Below are positions 48,640 through 60,726 of a stretch of DNA of 64,000 nucleotides, in pieces. Each line of letters opens with the position of its first letter. Position 1 is the stretch's first letter. The position numbers were made by a program, and so were the translations under genes. The notes beneath the pieces were generated by a model, which was not told the origin of the DNA, searched no databases, and saw nothing but the letters and a program-made list of their open reading frames with translations. Origin of the DNA: Nansenia antarctica (lineage: Eukaryota; Chordata; Actinopteri; Argentiniformes; Microstomatidae); the NCBI GenBank assembly GCA_963989245.1, contig OZ022340.1, positions 52,639,351-52,703,350 of the forward strand, read 5' to 3'.

Positions 48640-51232
48640 ATGGTAACCATGTATGAACCAGAATGCACCGAGTCCCCTGGATCTGGCCGTGGTTCTCCAG
48701 CCCTGAAAAGCCCACAGTGGGGTCCAGAGATGGTGGCAGTGAAGCTGGAGGAAGAGGATGTAGAGGAGAATGGTGTGATGGTGAAAGAAGAGGATGGAGG
48801 AGACCAAAGGAGGGAGGAGGGAGTGATGGTGAATCAAGAGGACAGAGGAAGAGTAGAGATGAAAGACAGTGAGATGGATGGTGAGTCTTTGTTATTGGTG
48901 AGTGTCATTGCACTGTTGTAAAACCAATGCTGCCAGTGCAGTGTGAGTCAGTCAGTACCTGCATCGTCTGACAGTCCTGCTCTCTCCCGCTGTGTGGGGT
49001 TGATATATCAGGGCTAGTTCCCCAATCTAACCCAGTCCTGGACTACAGGACAGCCACATGTAAACACCGTTATCCAAAGTGACTTACTACATTTGTCTAA
49101 AGTAAGTGAATCAGTTTAAAAAATTGGGGAATAAAACATAATAAAAACAGACAAGAGAGAAACATGATTGAAATAGCAACTGCACTCTACTGCACTCTAC
49201 TGCCCTCTACTGCCCTCTACTGCCCTCTACTGCCCTCTACTGCCCTCTACTGCCCTCTACTGCCCTCTACTGCCCTCTACTGCTCTCTACTGCTCTCTAC
49301 TGCTCTCTACTGCTCTCTACTGCTCTCTACTGCTCTCTACTGCCCTCTACTGCCCTCTACTGCTCTCTCCTCTCCTGCTCTCTACTGCCCTCTACTGCTC
49401 TCTACTGCCCTCTCCTCTCCTACCGCTCTCTACATCTCTCTACTGCTCTCTACTGCTCTGTACTGCCCTCTACTGCCCTCTACTGCCCTCTACTGCCCTC
49501 TACTGCCCTCTACTGCCCTCTACTGCTCTCTACTGCTCTCTACTGCTCTCTACTGCCCTCTACTGCCCTCTACTGCTCTCTACTGCTCTCTACTGCTCTC
49601 TACTGTCCTCTACTGCTCTCTACTGCTCTCTACTGCTCTCTACTGCTCTCTACTGACCCCTGCTGTCCTCTACTGCTCTCTACTGCCCTCTACTGCCCTC
49701 TACTGCACTCTACTGCCCCCTACTGCCCTCTACTGCTCTCTACTGCCCTCTACTGCTCTCTACTGTCACACAGTTAGTCAGAGCTTTGAACGAGATTATT
49801 AACACCCGAACAGCCATGGGTGGGGTCATTAACACTAGAACAGCCATGGGTGGGGTCATTAACACTAGAACAGCCACGGGTGGGGTCATTAACACCAGAA
49901 CAGCCATGGGTTGGGTCATTAACACTAGAACAGCCATGGGTGGGGTCATTAACACTAGAACAGCCATGGGTGGGGTCATTAACACTAGAACAGCCATGGG
50001 TGGGGTCATTAACACTAGAACGGTCATTTGACCTAGTGAGTAAAAATAAATTCTACCTTTGAAGTCGATAACATTTCAGGACCCTCCTTTCATGACTTTT
50101 CCGAGATAAGTGCGTTCTACCACCCAGTATCCTGACATGTTCTAAATCTACCTCGTATAAAGCTATTTCTATAACAGGTTTTACCCCAGTTACATACACA
50201 GTAGTGATAGAATATTATATGCAGGGGTGCACATAACTTTTTGGGGCCAGTGCTCAGAGGAGCACCTAGGGATGCTGCTTGGTGCTCCCCAAGCTCGCGA
50301 GTCACGACCCGTCCCACAGGATGGATAAAAAAGGGATACATGGATAACTTATATTAGCAAAACGACATTTATTCATAAATAAAGATGAACGAACAAATTA
50401 TTGTGTGCAAAACAAAAGAAACAAATGCAAAATCAAATGACTGCTCTTTAAGCATGAAAGTCTGTCAGACTCCTTTAAACACAATGAAATCAACTGACAT
50501 CTCTTTAAGCACTAACTGATAGGGATGCTCCGATCTGGATTTTTGGGGCCGATACCGATCACCGATTTTTTTCCTCAAGATCTACCGATACCGATCTTTT
50601 TAAAAATACATAACTGTAGGCCTACTGACTGGATAATAGCCTACATATATTTTGCTTTTTAGACAAAAGTCTTGATCCATTAGGCACCAAGCAAACACAG
50701 ACCCAAGTCAGTCGATATGGCTGTATAAAAGACATCATAAACGTGGCCTTCATGGTTTACATACGCAGGGGTGCAAACTGGCGATGGACCAAAAAGGTGA
50801 CACTTTTTTTTGTCCGTAGATGGTTAGCTCTATCATTAACAGTGGTCTAACAATGATGCGTGTGTAAGTAGCGATGGCCTTGACCGTAACACCCGCATAA
50901 TTAATGTAAGCAACCTGTTCCTAAATTAATTATGCGGGTTCCTGCAGGTTTCAACAAGTTACATTTAAGACCTTTATAAGAACACTTTTAATAGATTTTA
51001 AGACCTATTGAGCAAGTATTGTTATTAGACTCACATTCATTGATTCTTTTCATTAGCAATGCTGGGTGATCTGTTCTGTTGCATATAGAACAATGATAAT
51101 GTAAGTTAGCCTACTTTATCAATTCTTGATTCATTTCCATTGCTTCTCAACACAATACTAGATATAATAGCATAAATAACAGAATAAACTCACACACTTA
51201 CTTACACTGCATAGCCTACATACTGAGATATG

Positions 51233-51278
<46 letters not shown>

Positions 51279-54200
51279 CTCACAGGTACACACACACCTC
51301 TCACAGGAGGGTCACACACACACACCTCTCACAGGTACACACACACCTCTCACAGGAGGGTCACACACACACACACACACACGCTATATTTACTAAAACA
51401 CACACACCGTTGCTACCACTGCAAGTTTGAAGAAATTATAACTTCACATGCCTACAGTCGAATCGCCTCCTTCGGCGATTATCATATCGTGGCCTCTTGT
51501 CTTATCATTTCACATGGCAACATATCAGGGTTTTGGGCGCAGCTTAACGTTGTAAATTAATTTTATTAGAATGCTCGTCCATTAACCAATGTCACACGAG
51601 CAATAAGTGCAAGTTTTGATGTTGTCTCCCATCTGCACGCGTCATATTCCCACGCAGTGGGTCTGGCGACAATAATACATTTTCCGGTCTGACTTTTTAA
51701 ATTAAAATAAAATCGATTCTACGCAAGTCTAAAGCACACAGAAGCCATTAAAAAGGTTTATTTTGAAAGTCTCGCCCTGTGTCTGATCCTGATGTTATAG
51801 AAGCAGCGTAGCAGCATGGTAGAAGCGACGCGAGACAGTCTAGGGCTGCGTTCGTAAATTCGCTCTGAGAGCGCCGGAGGGCACACTGGGCTCAACGTCA
51901 TAAAGGGACCAAGTAATTTGATTGGACAAGAGGCATTCCATGACTGCTGGTCAGATTTCCAGAGCGAATTTACGAACGCAGCCTAGAGCTACACCACTCA
52001 CCGACTCGTTGTTTTTTTGTTGTAAAGTACCCACTCAATATAATAAATAGTGTTGTTCCGATACCATTTTTTTTATCCCGATACCGATACCTGACCGTGC
52101 AGTACTTGCCGATACCGAGTACCGATCCGATACCACGGCGTTTGAAAAAACAAAACAAAAAAACATGTTTTTTGAGCCGCATACTCACCTCGATGTAAAA
52201 TTATTGCTAACACTTAGTCTGGCACTGCTCAAAACCTTTGTAAAACAGGAAAAAATACCAACAGAGTGAATGCTATAGAACTTTTTTTTATTGTCTACCT
52301 GGTATGGTGACAAGAAAATCAACCCCTTATAAAACCTGAAATGTGGCTCTCACAGATGCCAATCAGTGCAATATCCATTTAAGATATAAAACAGTCGTAG
52401 TAGTAGTGCAACAGCAAGTGAACATTTACAAACAAAATAACTTTAAGATATAAAACAGTCGTAGTAGTAGTGCAACAGCAAGTAAACAATTACAAACAAA
52501 ATAACTTTAAGATATAAAACAGTCGTAGTAGTAGTGCAACAGCAAGTGAACATTTACAAACAAAATAACTTTAAGATATAAAACAGTCGTAGTAGTAGTG
52601 CAACAGCAAGTAAACATTTACAAACAAAATAACTTTAAGATATAAAACTGTACAAGTAGTGCAACAGCAAGTAAACATTTACAAACAAAATAAGGCCCAT
52701 TTGAGACTAACATAAGATGTAGGCCTACCTGAGGGAATAATAATATTTTAGAAGTGCAGCCTGAATTTGGTAAAATAAATAAAAGGATATTTTAAATGTT
52801 AGGAAATGTTATCACAAATGTAAACAAACTCCACTTTAAAAAACAAAAACAAAAGAGCTGGAGCAAAATAAAGTGCACTGCACATTAGTGCAGACATGTC
52901 ACATAGCAGCACTCAGTCCTCCAAATTAAAATCCTTAGGCTTCAAGTTCAAATACATGGGCAGGTTCTTCTTTAAGAAGATGAGCATTTCTACTCTCTCT
53001 CCTAGCAGCCTGTTCCTCTTTTCATCCAGTATGTTGGAAGCTGTGCTGAACAGTCTCTCACTATCTACACTAGTAGAGGGAGCACAGAGAAACACTGCAG
53101 CAGTAGCAGCCAGGGTGGGGAACCGTTCCTTGTTGCTAGTATTGAAACTGGCAGCTTTAGTGCCACCCCTCGACACATTGAGACCGCAAATTGTGCATTT
53201 AGCCGTTGTACACACCGGACTATCCACCTTGAAATATCTCCAAACCGCGGACATGTTCTCCTCACTACACCTCACGCATGCGTGTTTGTTTTTCCGCGAT
53301 AGTGAAAAGCTGCCACGCCATTGGTTGAGAGCAGCTGCTCTGGGCCAATAGCGTTCCAGCAGAGGAGCAGGCCTGGGCATGTCTGGGCATGTCTGTGTTA
53401 GGAAGGCTGTGTCCGGCTACTATAGCAGACAAGCTGAGAAAAACGCAACGTGCTGCGTTTGAACAAGAGTTTGGTATCGGGTGTTATTATTTGTTAGTAC
53501 TCGCCGATACCGATACCAGCATTTTTGTGCGTATCGGTGGCCATGCCGATACTAGTATCGGTATCGGAACAACACTAATAATAAACAACAGTTTAACGAT
53601 CACTTAATACTTTATGGATTGGATTCACCATTCTCGTTTGCCATAGACTACTGTTTGGTAAGGCTTTTGTAAATACTTTTGTTTTGGGACGTGTTTGTGT
53701 TTGGGGCTGTATGATAAAAAAATACCGCGTCTCTTGAAATCACTCTCCAGCTCCTATGACGCTTTGAGGTCAATGCATTATTTTTTGGGGTGAACTACCG
53801 TAATAACCCTAAATGGTTAGAGAGTGCAACGAATCTGCTTTCAGAAACTGTTGGATTTTTTTCGATTGCACATATAGTTCAAGAATTGCGATAGTTTGAA
53901 CGAACCCTGTAAAATCCTGTTGAGAAGTTATCGCAACATAAAAATAACGTTTTCCCACAATAAAATAACTTAAAAGATCGGCTTTTGCGATCGGCCATTA
54001 AAAGACATCATAAAGCCATGACATCTCTTTAAGCACTGCTCTGTTCTGTAAACACTGAAATCAACTTTTCAACAAAAAATTACAGCCTAAGCATTTATTT
54101 ATGCTACAAGCTTAATCATCATCATCACTGCTCTCTTGACTGCTGTTATCACTGTCCTCAATTTCAACCATGGTAGAGGATGTTGTAGGCTATCACTTTA

Positions 54201-56756
54201 AATAGCTCATTATTTTGATTGTGCAACAAAGTCTTTTTTTTTTTTTTTATAGAATTCCCAACCATATTCCCTGTGTCAGGGGTCGAGGTGCGATAATGAA
54301 GCTGTAAAACAAACGTCTGAACGTTTGAAAGCTTCAGAGAAAAGAAACGTGTCCCTTGGTGTTGTTTTTCCTTTTTAGCGACGAGTCGTTCGGGACTGAA
54401 TTTTCACGTGGCGGCGTGATAACCGTGATAACCGTGCGATACGCGGAATGAAAGTACGAGTTACGATACTTTCCGAATGTTTTCGTGAGGGGAGTCGCCG
54501 TGGTCGTCATCGGTCGACTGTTGTGATGGATTACTCGTCGGGCCTTCGACTGAGGGGACGGCAAATAGTTACTTAGTGGGGCTTGCAGTGATGCAGCAGT
54601 CAGCAGTTGGATTTTGACGAAGTAAATTCCTCTCCCAGCGCTTCCAGCTGTTGGTGCGCAAGAGCGCGTTCATGCGGCTGATCTGCCGCGCAGTATGCAT
54701 TTTGGCGACGCATGCGCACTGGCGCACCAGTTATGTGCACCCCTGATTATATGTCTATGTACAGACAGTTATGAATGATAAACTGTACAGTAGGTCTCGC
54801 GATAGCTATCGCAGCAAAGTACTTGCAGTAGCCTACATTTGATTATGTCTGTAATCCTCAACGGATTTTCATGGAACAAATACAAATTTATTTATGATAC
54901 AGTATATAATGTGTATAAAGTGTATTTATGATACAGTATATAATGTATATACATTTTCAAATATTAGCATATTTATTATTATTATTTCTATATTTTTTTT
55001 TTCTTAATATCCTAATGCTGTATGTAAAGCACTTTGAATTGCTCTTGTTGTATCAAATGTGCTATACAAATAAACTTGCCTATGTAACCCTGTATATGTT
55101 CCTATTCTTACAGACCAGCAGAGCTCCAACCCAGGTTCAGACAGCGAGCCCAGCTCCACCACACCAGGAAACCATCAACAACACAGGAGCTCGAGGCGGA
55201 AGAATCACCTTAAAACACACCCACAGACTTACACCGGAGAGAAGACCTACCGCTGCCCACTGTGTGGGAAGAGTTTTAGTGAAGCAGGAGCCCTGAAGAA
55301 GCATCAGAGAATACACACCGGAGAGAAACCATACCACTGCTCCCAGTGTGGGAAGAGGTTCAATCAGGCAGGAGACCTAAAGATTCATCAGAGAATACAC
55401 ACAGGAGAGAAACCATACCACTGCTCCCAGTGTGGGAAGAGTTTTAGTGTAGGAGGAAATCTAACGATTCATCAGAGAATACACACCGGAGAGAAACCAT
55501 ACCACTGCTCCCAATGTGGGAAGAGGTTCAATCAGGCAGGAGACCTGAAGATTCATCAGAGAATACACACCGGAGAGAAACCATACCACTGCTCCCAATG
55601 TGATAAGAGTTTCAGTACAGCAGGAGACCTGAAGAAGCATCAGAGAATACACACCGGAGAGAAACCATACCACTGCTCCCAGTGTGGGAAGAGGTTCAAT
55701 CAGGCAGGAAATCTAACGATTCATCAGAGAATACACACCGGAGAGAAACCATACCACTGCTCCCAATGTGATAAGAGTTTCAGTACAGCAGGACATCTAA
55801 AGAGTCATCAGAGAATACACACCGGAGAGAAACCATACCACTGCTCCCAATGTGATAAGAGTTTCAGTACAGCAGGAAATCTAAAGATTCATCAGAGAAT
55901 ACACACCGGAGAGAAACCATACCACTGCTCCCAATGTGGGAAGAGGTTCAATCAGGCAGGAGACCTGAAGATTCATCAGAGAATACACACCGGAGAGAAA
56001 CCATACCACTGCTCCCAATGTGATAAGAGTTTCAGTACAGCAGGACATCTAAAGATTCATCAGAGAATACACACCGGAGAGAAACCATACCACTGCTCCC
56101 AATGTGGGAAGAGGTTCAATCAGGCAGGAGACCTGAAGATTCATCAGAGAATACACACCGGAGAGAAACCATACCACTGCTCCCAATGTGATAAGAGTTT
56201 CAGTACAGCAGGAGACCTGAAGAAGCATCAGAGAATACACACCGGAGAGAAACCATACCACTGCTCCCAATGTGATAAGAGTTTCAGTACAGCAGGACAT
56301 CTAAAGATTCATCAGAGAATACACACCGGAGAGAAACCATACCACTGCTCCCAATGTGATAAGAGTTTCAGTACAGCAGGAAATCTATCGATTCACCAGA
56401 GAATACACACCGGAGAGAAACCATACCACTGCTCCCAATGTGATAAGAGTTTCAGTACAGCAGGACATCTAAAGAGTCATCAGAGAATACACACCGGAGA
56501 GAAACCATACCACTGCTCCCAATGTGATAAGAGTTTCAGTACAGCAGGACATCTAAAGATTCATCAGAGAATACACACCGGAGAGAAACCATACCACTGC
56601 TCCCAATGTGATAAGAGTTTCAGTACAGCAGGAGACCTGAAGAAGCATCAGAGAATACACACAGGAGAGAAACCATACCACTGCTCCCAGTGTGGGAAGA
56701 GGTTCAACACAGCAGGAAATCTAAAGAGGCATCAGAGAACACACACAGGAGAGTAA
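48640..56756 (+). CDS. C2H2 zinc-finger protein, gene B, 18 fingers
   Basis: Probable sequence-specific DNA-binding nuclear protein. Exon 48603-48880 (ATG 48640) is a near copy of gene A's first exon; its one leftover base joins in phase to the terminal exon 55114-56756, giving about 627 residues. The terminal exon starts with a Ser/Gln-rich linker (QQSSNPGSDSEPSS) and holds 18 fingers, 84 bp each, from 55248 to 56756, joined by HTGEKPY linkers. The frame has no Met, so ORF finders miss it. Fingers are nearly the same: CGKRFNQAG-type or CDKSFSTAG-type, varying at helix positions 3 (D/H/N) and 6 (K/I/S/R). A TAA (AAA to TAA change in the linker) ends it before a 19th finger. The intron hosts a 4.5-kb hAT. 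Other exons may exist. Confidence 0.8.
49186..49765 (+). repeat. CCCTCTACTG 10-bp minisatellite, array 2
   Basis: Second array, in the same position relative to the duplicated exon as array 1, but about 150 bp longer and more varied. Confidence 0.97.
49790..50030 (+). repeat. 30-bp minisatellite
   Basis: Eight units, each starting ATTAACACTAGAACAGCCAT and followed by GGGTGGGGTC. Unit length divisible by three gives open frames on both strands; not coding. Confidence 0.95.
50524..50610. mobile_element. One end of a hAT-type element
   Basis: TAGGGATGCTCCGATCTGG and following CCGATACCGATCACCGA resemble a common fish hAT terminus. The matching end was not found. Confidence 0.5.
51232..51390. 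repeat. (CA)n with ACCTCTCACAGG units
   Basis: CA microsatellite expanding into four larger units containing CACCTCTCACAGG. Confidence 0.95.
51846..51982. mobile_element. MITE with GCTGCGTTCGTAAATTC ends, copy 3
   Basis: Inverted relative to copies 1 and 2; ends GCTGCGTTCGTAAATTCGCT and AGCGAATTTACGAACGCAGC are perfect complements. Confidence 0.88.
52048..53577. mobile_element. hAT element (ZBED-like), internally deleted
   Basis: Ends TAGTGTTGTTCCGATACC and GGTATCGGAACAACACTA, perfect 8-bp target duplication ATAATAAA (52040-52047 and 53578-53585). It has four to five tandem 62-bp units at 52375-52690 and one open frame on the minus strand. Confidence 0.95.
52913..53380 (-). CDS. Deleted hAT transposase: BED half-finger fused to dimerisation domain
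   Basis: 155-codon frame; the family-like start is Met 43 (at 53254). Residues 43-83 are the front of a BED-type finger (MSAVWRYFKV, CTICGLNVSRGGTK). Residues 84-141 are the hAT C-terminal dimerisation region (RFPTLAATAAVFL, TSVDSERLFSTAS, EMLIFLKKNL). The catalytic core and the His pair of the finger are gone, yet the frame is kept. It cannot be a transposase; a dimerising inhibitor is conceivable but not shown. Confidence 0.75.
   Translation of the reverse strand: MPRPAPLLERYWPRAAALNQWRGSFSLSRKNKHACVRCSEENMSAVWRYFKVDSPVCTTAKCTICGLNVSRGGTKAASFNTSNKERFPTLAATAAVFLCAPSTSVDSERLFSTASNILDEKRNRLLGERVEMLIFLKKNLPMYLNLKPKDFNLED
54754..55113. other. Intron of gene B next to the finger exon
   Basis: AT-rich; LINE-like tail (GTAAAGCACTTTGAATTGC, then GCTATACAAATAAA) at about 55025-55075. 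Confidence 0.45.
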
Positions 56757-56840
56757 CCATACCACTGCTCCCAGTGTGGGAAGAGTTTTAGTGAAGGAGG
56801 AAGCCTGAAGATGCATCAGAGAACACACACAGGAGAGTAA
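56757..56840 (+). pseudogene. Orphan 19th zinc finger after the stop
   Basis: A further finger (CGKSFSEGGSLKMH) in the same frame directly follows the TAA, and its own linker also ends GAG TAA. A point change has cut it from the array. Confidence 0.85.
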
Positions 56841-57699
56841 CCATACCACTGCTCTGGAAACGATCGTAGCTCTATGTTGGGTATTACCTAATGGTTATGC
56901 AGAGTTATTACAGGCATGTGAGCCGCACTGCCTATACTGTAATTCATGCGAAGCGAATGTGGCTCGTAATAAAATTAACGATGTTGTTATCAGCCGAGAA
57001 AATGAGTTAAGAAATTATTTTCTTTTACAACTTGAGTACAAGCATTTGCCTGGTTAGTAATCAAACATTAAATCACCCTTCTCTGCCCTCTCCCGCTTCC
57101 AGACGAACACCTACCCTATATTTTAGCACTTGGCTTAATTCAGCCGCTCTTCTTTGAGCCGCTATTCACCTGCATTCAATTTAAAGTATATTTGGTATTT
57201 ATAGAAGGAAGCACGTACGCAATGTTAAACAAGCGCAGCTCGTTTTATAAATAATGCTTATGTCCGTTTAGAAAAATGTGCTTACGTGAAAGTCAAAGAT
57301 GACGTTCAAGTACCTTTTTATAAATGAGGCCCCAGGGGTGGCCAACCAGTTGGAGACTAAGAGCCCCAAAAAATTGTTGGGTTACCAGAAAGAGCCACAT
57401 CATACATGCAGGCTCACAAAATCTCTCACTCACACACACAATACATTTCCAATAGGCTATGAGACCAGTGGTGTCATTTCAGCAAAAGCCAAGGTATGGC
57501 AAGGTACAGAATAGGGGGGGTTGGGGGGGGGTTTCAAATCAGTTGTGCAATAGTCTATTTTGGTGAGTTGTTTCTATACAATTGACTTATATTACATTAA
57601 GGTAATGAATAAAGGAGACAGCTACAGTATGTAGGTAGTAATCTACATCTTTCCTAGCAGGTGGACCTGGTTCAATCTCCTTAGAAACAAAACATTACA

Positions 57700-59286
57700 G
57701 ATTTAGCTATTCTCAACTCTAAATCAACTGCACTGAGACGATTGACAATATCAAAAACATGCTTGCACACACACATAACTTACTGAATCAATCGAGGGAA
57801 TTACAAACACTAGACCACAAACAGTATGCAGTTGGAGTATTCATTGATCTTAAAAAAGCTTTCGACACAATCAATCACAACATATTAATCACTAAACTGG
57901 AACGGTATGGGATCAGGGGGGTAGCATTGCACTGGGTGAGAAGTTATTTAAGAGACAGGAAACAATTTGTGAAGTTGGGAGAGTATTCATCGTCATGCTT
58001 GGACATTGCTTGTGGCGTCCCCCAAGGGTCAGTATTGGGTCCGAAACTGTTTATTCTTTATATAAATGATATTTGCAAGGTATCAAAAACATTAAAATTA
58101 GTACTATTCGCAGATGATACAAATATCTTTTGTTCTGGGGGGAATTTAAAGGAGCTAATGGAGATGATTACTTCAGAAATGTGCAAATTAAAAAGATGGT
58201 TTGACATAAACAAATTATCATTAAACCTAAGCAAAACTAACTACATGTTATTTGGTCATTATAAAATGAATACTCAAGTACAGATACAGGTGTGGACATT
58301 GAAAGAGTTCATGAAATTAAGTTTCTTGGTGTGATAATTGATGATAGAATAAGCTGGTCATCTCATATAAAAAATGTCTGAAATAAACTGTCAAGAAGCA
58401 TTTCAGTACTGAGTAAGGCAAGACACGTTCTGGACCATAAATCACTCCACACTCTCTACTGCTCACTGCTTTTACCATATTTAAATTATTGTGCGGAGGT
58501 TTGGGGCAACACTTATAAATGTAGACTACAATCACTATTAATATTGCAAAAAAGAGCCATAAGGTTAATTCATAATTCCGGTTATAGAGATCACACAAAT
58601 TCATTATTCTTAAAATCAAAAACATTACAATTCACGGATCTGGTCCACCTTCTAACAGCACAAATAATGTATAAAGCAAATAACAACCTACTCCCTAGGA
58701 ATATTCAAAAATTGTTTTTTGATAGAGATGGGAGTTATAATTTGAGGGGGGAGTTAAATTTAAAACATATTTATGTACGTACAACGTTAAAAAGTTTTTG
58801 TATTTCTATATGTGGAGTGAAGCTGTGGAACGGATTGAGTGTGGAGCTAAAGCGGTGTCCAAGCATGACCCAGTTCAAAAAGCGGTATAAAAACATGGTT
58901 TTCACCAGGTACGAGGAGGAAGAAGGGCTTTGATAGTCACCAGTTGTTTTCACATATTATTTGTTTATTTACATTATCTGTTTTCTATTGTTGGTAAATA
59001 TGTAAATACATTTGCTTTAATTAAAAAAAAATATTATATTCATATTGAAGTCAACTGCAGATTATTCATTATTAATCTCTGATTATTGGAGAAGGGGTAG
59101 GATTAGATAAGCTTATGCTTCTTCCTACTCCTTTTCGGACATGTGTTTTAAATAGTGTTTTTTGTTTTGTTTTGTTTTTTCTTGTTTTTGTTTTGTTTTT
59201 TCTTGTTTTTGTTTTGTCTTTTGTTGTTATAACTATTTCTTTTTACACATGTTCGAAATAAAGCTTTCATTCATTCATTCATTCAT
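57700..59286 (+). mobile_element. Rex/L2-like LINE, 5'-truncated
   Basis: 57759-58334 encodes RT (DLKKAFDTINH, GVPQGSVLGP, FADDTNIF); 58544-58933 the post-RT region. The frame breaks between, at about 58300-58540. The 3' UTR matches 8404-8763 and ends with AATAAA and (CATT)n. Confidence 0.92.
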
Positions 59287-59660
59287 ACTCACACACAAGT
59301 TAGTGTTACTGGCCCCAATGGTGGTACAATTATTACAGAAATTATTGAGAATAGAGACATGGTTGACATTAAACTAGCTGTTGTACCCTTTAACATTCGC
59401 TAACTAGCTTGTTACAGTTAGCTTCACAATCGCGGGTGACGTTAGGTCGGGTTTTTCACTCAAATAAAATTTAATTAGAACATGTTTGTACTGACACAAC
59501 ATGACATGAACTTGTTCATTAATATATTACATTTGAACCAACAGTATTATGGCGTTTATACAGTTTGTTTAACCCACCTGAATGAATGAGAATCTTGGAC
59601 AAGGTTTTAACATTAACGTTACTCATGGCTTGTTTATTGAGGAACCGATGTCCGGTTCCA

Positions 59661-59765
59661 GTGTTGCCAGATTGGGCTACTTTTGGTCACTCTGGACGGG
59701 TGGATTCGGCAGCTTTTAGACTGGTTGGGCTTGAAATTGTCAATCCCGTCTGGCAACCCTGCGCT
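59661..59765. mobile_element. hAT-like MITE fragment (TGTTGCCAGATTGGGC type)
   Basis: CAGTGTTGCCAGATTGGGCT and a matching TCTGGCAACC end. Related sequence at 63735-64000. Confidence 0.55.
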
Positions 59766-60107
59766 CCACTACAGCGCCTGGCTGGGGGGGTGAGATGGAG
59801 CCGGGAGGATGTTGAGTTACCGTTGTGGATAAAATCACCAACATGACAACACGTGTTTCAGATACAATTTTCAGGGGATTTTTTTTTTATGCAGGTATGG
59901 CGAGCGCCATGAATTGCTCAACCAAAACGACGCCTATTGAGACACAGCGAGCCGCACACAGACAGGCAAAATAAAATTGTGTACGTACTAAAGTCTATAA
60001 ATACCAAATATACTTGAGAATGAGCTTTGTATTTACGCCCTGAGATAGTGGCTCAATTATAGCGGCTGAATTAAGCCAAGTGAGTGGGAGAGGGCAGAGA
60101 AGGGTGG

Positions 60108-60720
60108 CTTCTCTGTAAGTTGCATTTGTAGTGAGGCTGATAGGCATAACAATTGTGCATTTTATGACTTAAGCATGAAACTTTCTACAGTGTTTCTATA
60201 GACTGTAAACTTCATTTTTAGACGTGGAACCACTTCAGATTTGACCTCTGGCGTCAGGTAGACTAAAGGTAGACACTCATTTTCAGGAGTAAAATATTTC
60301 TGCAAATCATTCTAGAATTTTGCTGTGCAATCTAGAACTTCCATTAACTGCAATGTATAATGTCTGCTTGAGTGCATTATGACATCAAATTGAATATTTA
60401 GGATGTATGCAACATTCTTAGAACATGGAAGCAATTTACCATGAGAGGAAGGGGGTTGTGGACTCATTTACCACTGGTACAGGGTTGGAAAACCCTGTGA
60501 ACAACCCTGTGATCATTATATAGTATAATATGATATATTATCATTCTAAGGAAAAATTAAATAACGTTTAAAAAAAAGAACATAGTAATATACTATATTC
60601 ATTTTCCTTTTTTTTCACTTTATTATTGAAAAAAATCTTTTTGATCATTCTATGATCATTCGATAGTATAATATGATATATTATTAACATTCTAAGAATA
60701 AATAAATGACAGAACGGACA
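60108..60720. other. Intergenic stretch
   Basis: AT-rich with a direct repeat around AGTATAATATGATATATTA (60522 and 60665). No gene seen. Confidence 0.45.
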
Positions 60721-60726
60721 TTGTAG

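Larger units (their letters stand above)
50222..54745. mobile_element. 4.5-kb hAT element, host of further insertions
   Basis: Ends CAGGGGTGCACATAAC and GTTATGTGCACCCCTG with a perfect 8-bp target duplication ATTATATG (50214-50221 and 54746-54753). Inside are a hAT-like end (50524), a (CA)n tract, a MITE (51846) and another hAT (52048-53577). An acidic run on the minus strand (about 54112-54172) might be a transposase remnant. Confidence 0.92.
57085..60107. mobile_element. Probable inverted-repeat element interrupted by a LINE
   Basis: 57085-57210 and 59990-60107 are inverted copies (CCCTTCTCTGCCCTCTCCC and TTGGCTTAATTCAGCCGCT on the left). The interior holds hAT-like CAGGGGTGGCCAACCAG (57332) and a LINE. 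No clear target duplication, so the limits are tentative. Confidence 0.5.

Noticed and set aside
49164..50062. Frames over the second CCCTCTACTG array and the 30-bp minisatellite
   Set aside because: Repeat translation on both strands, no coding bias.
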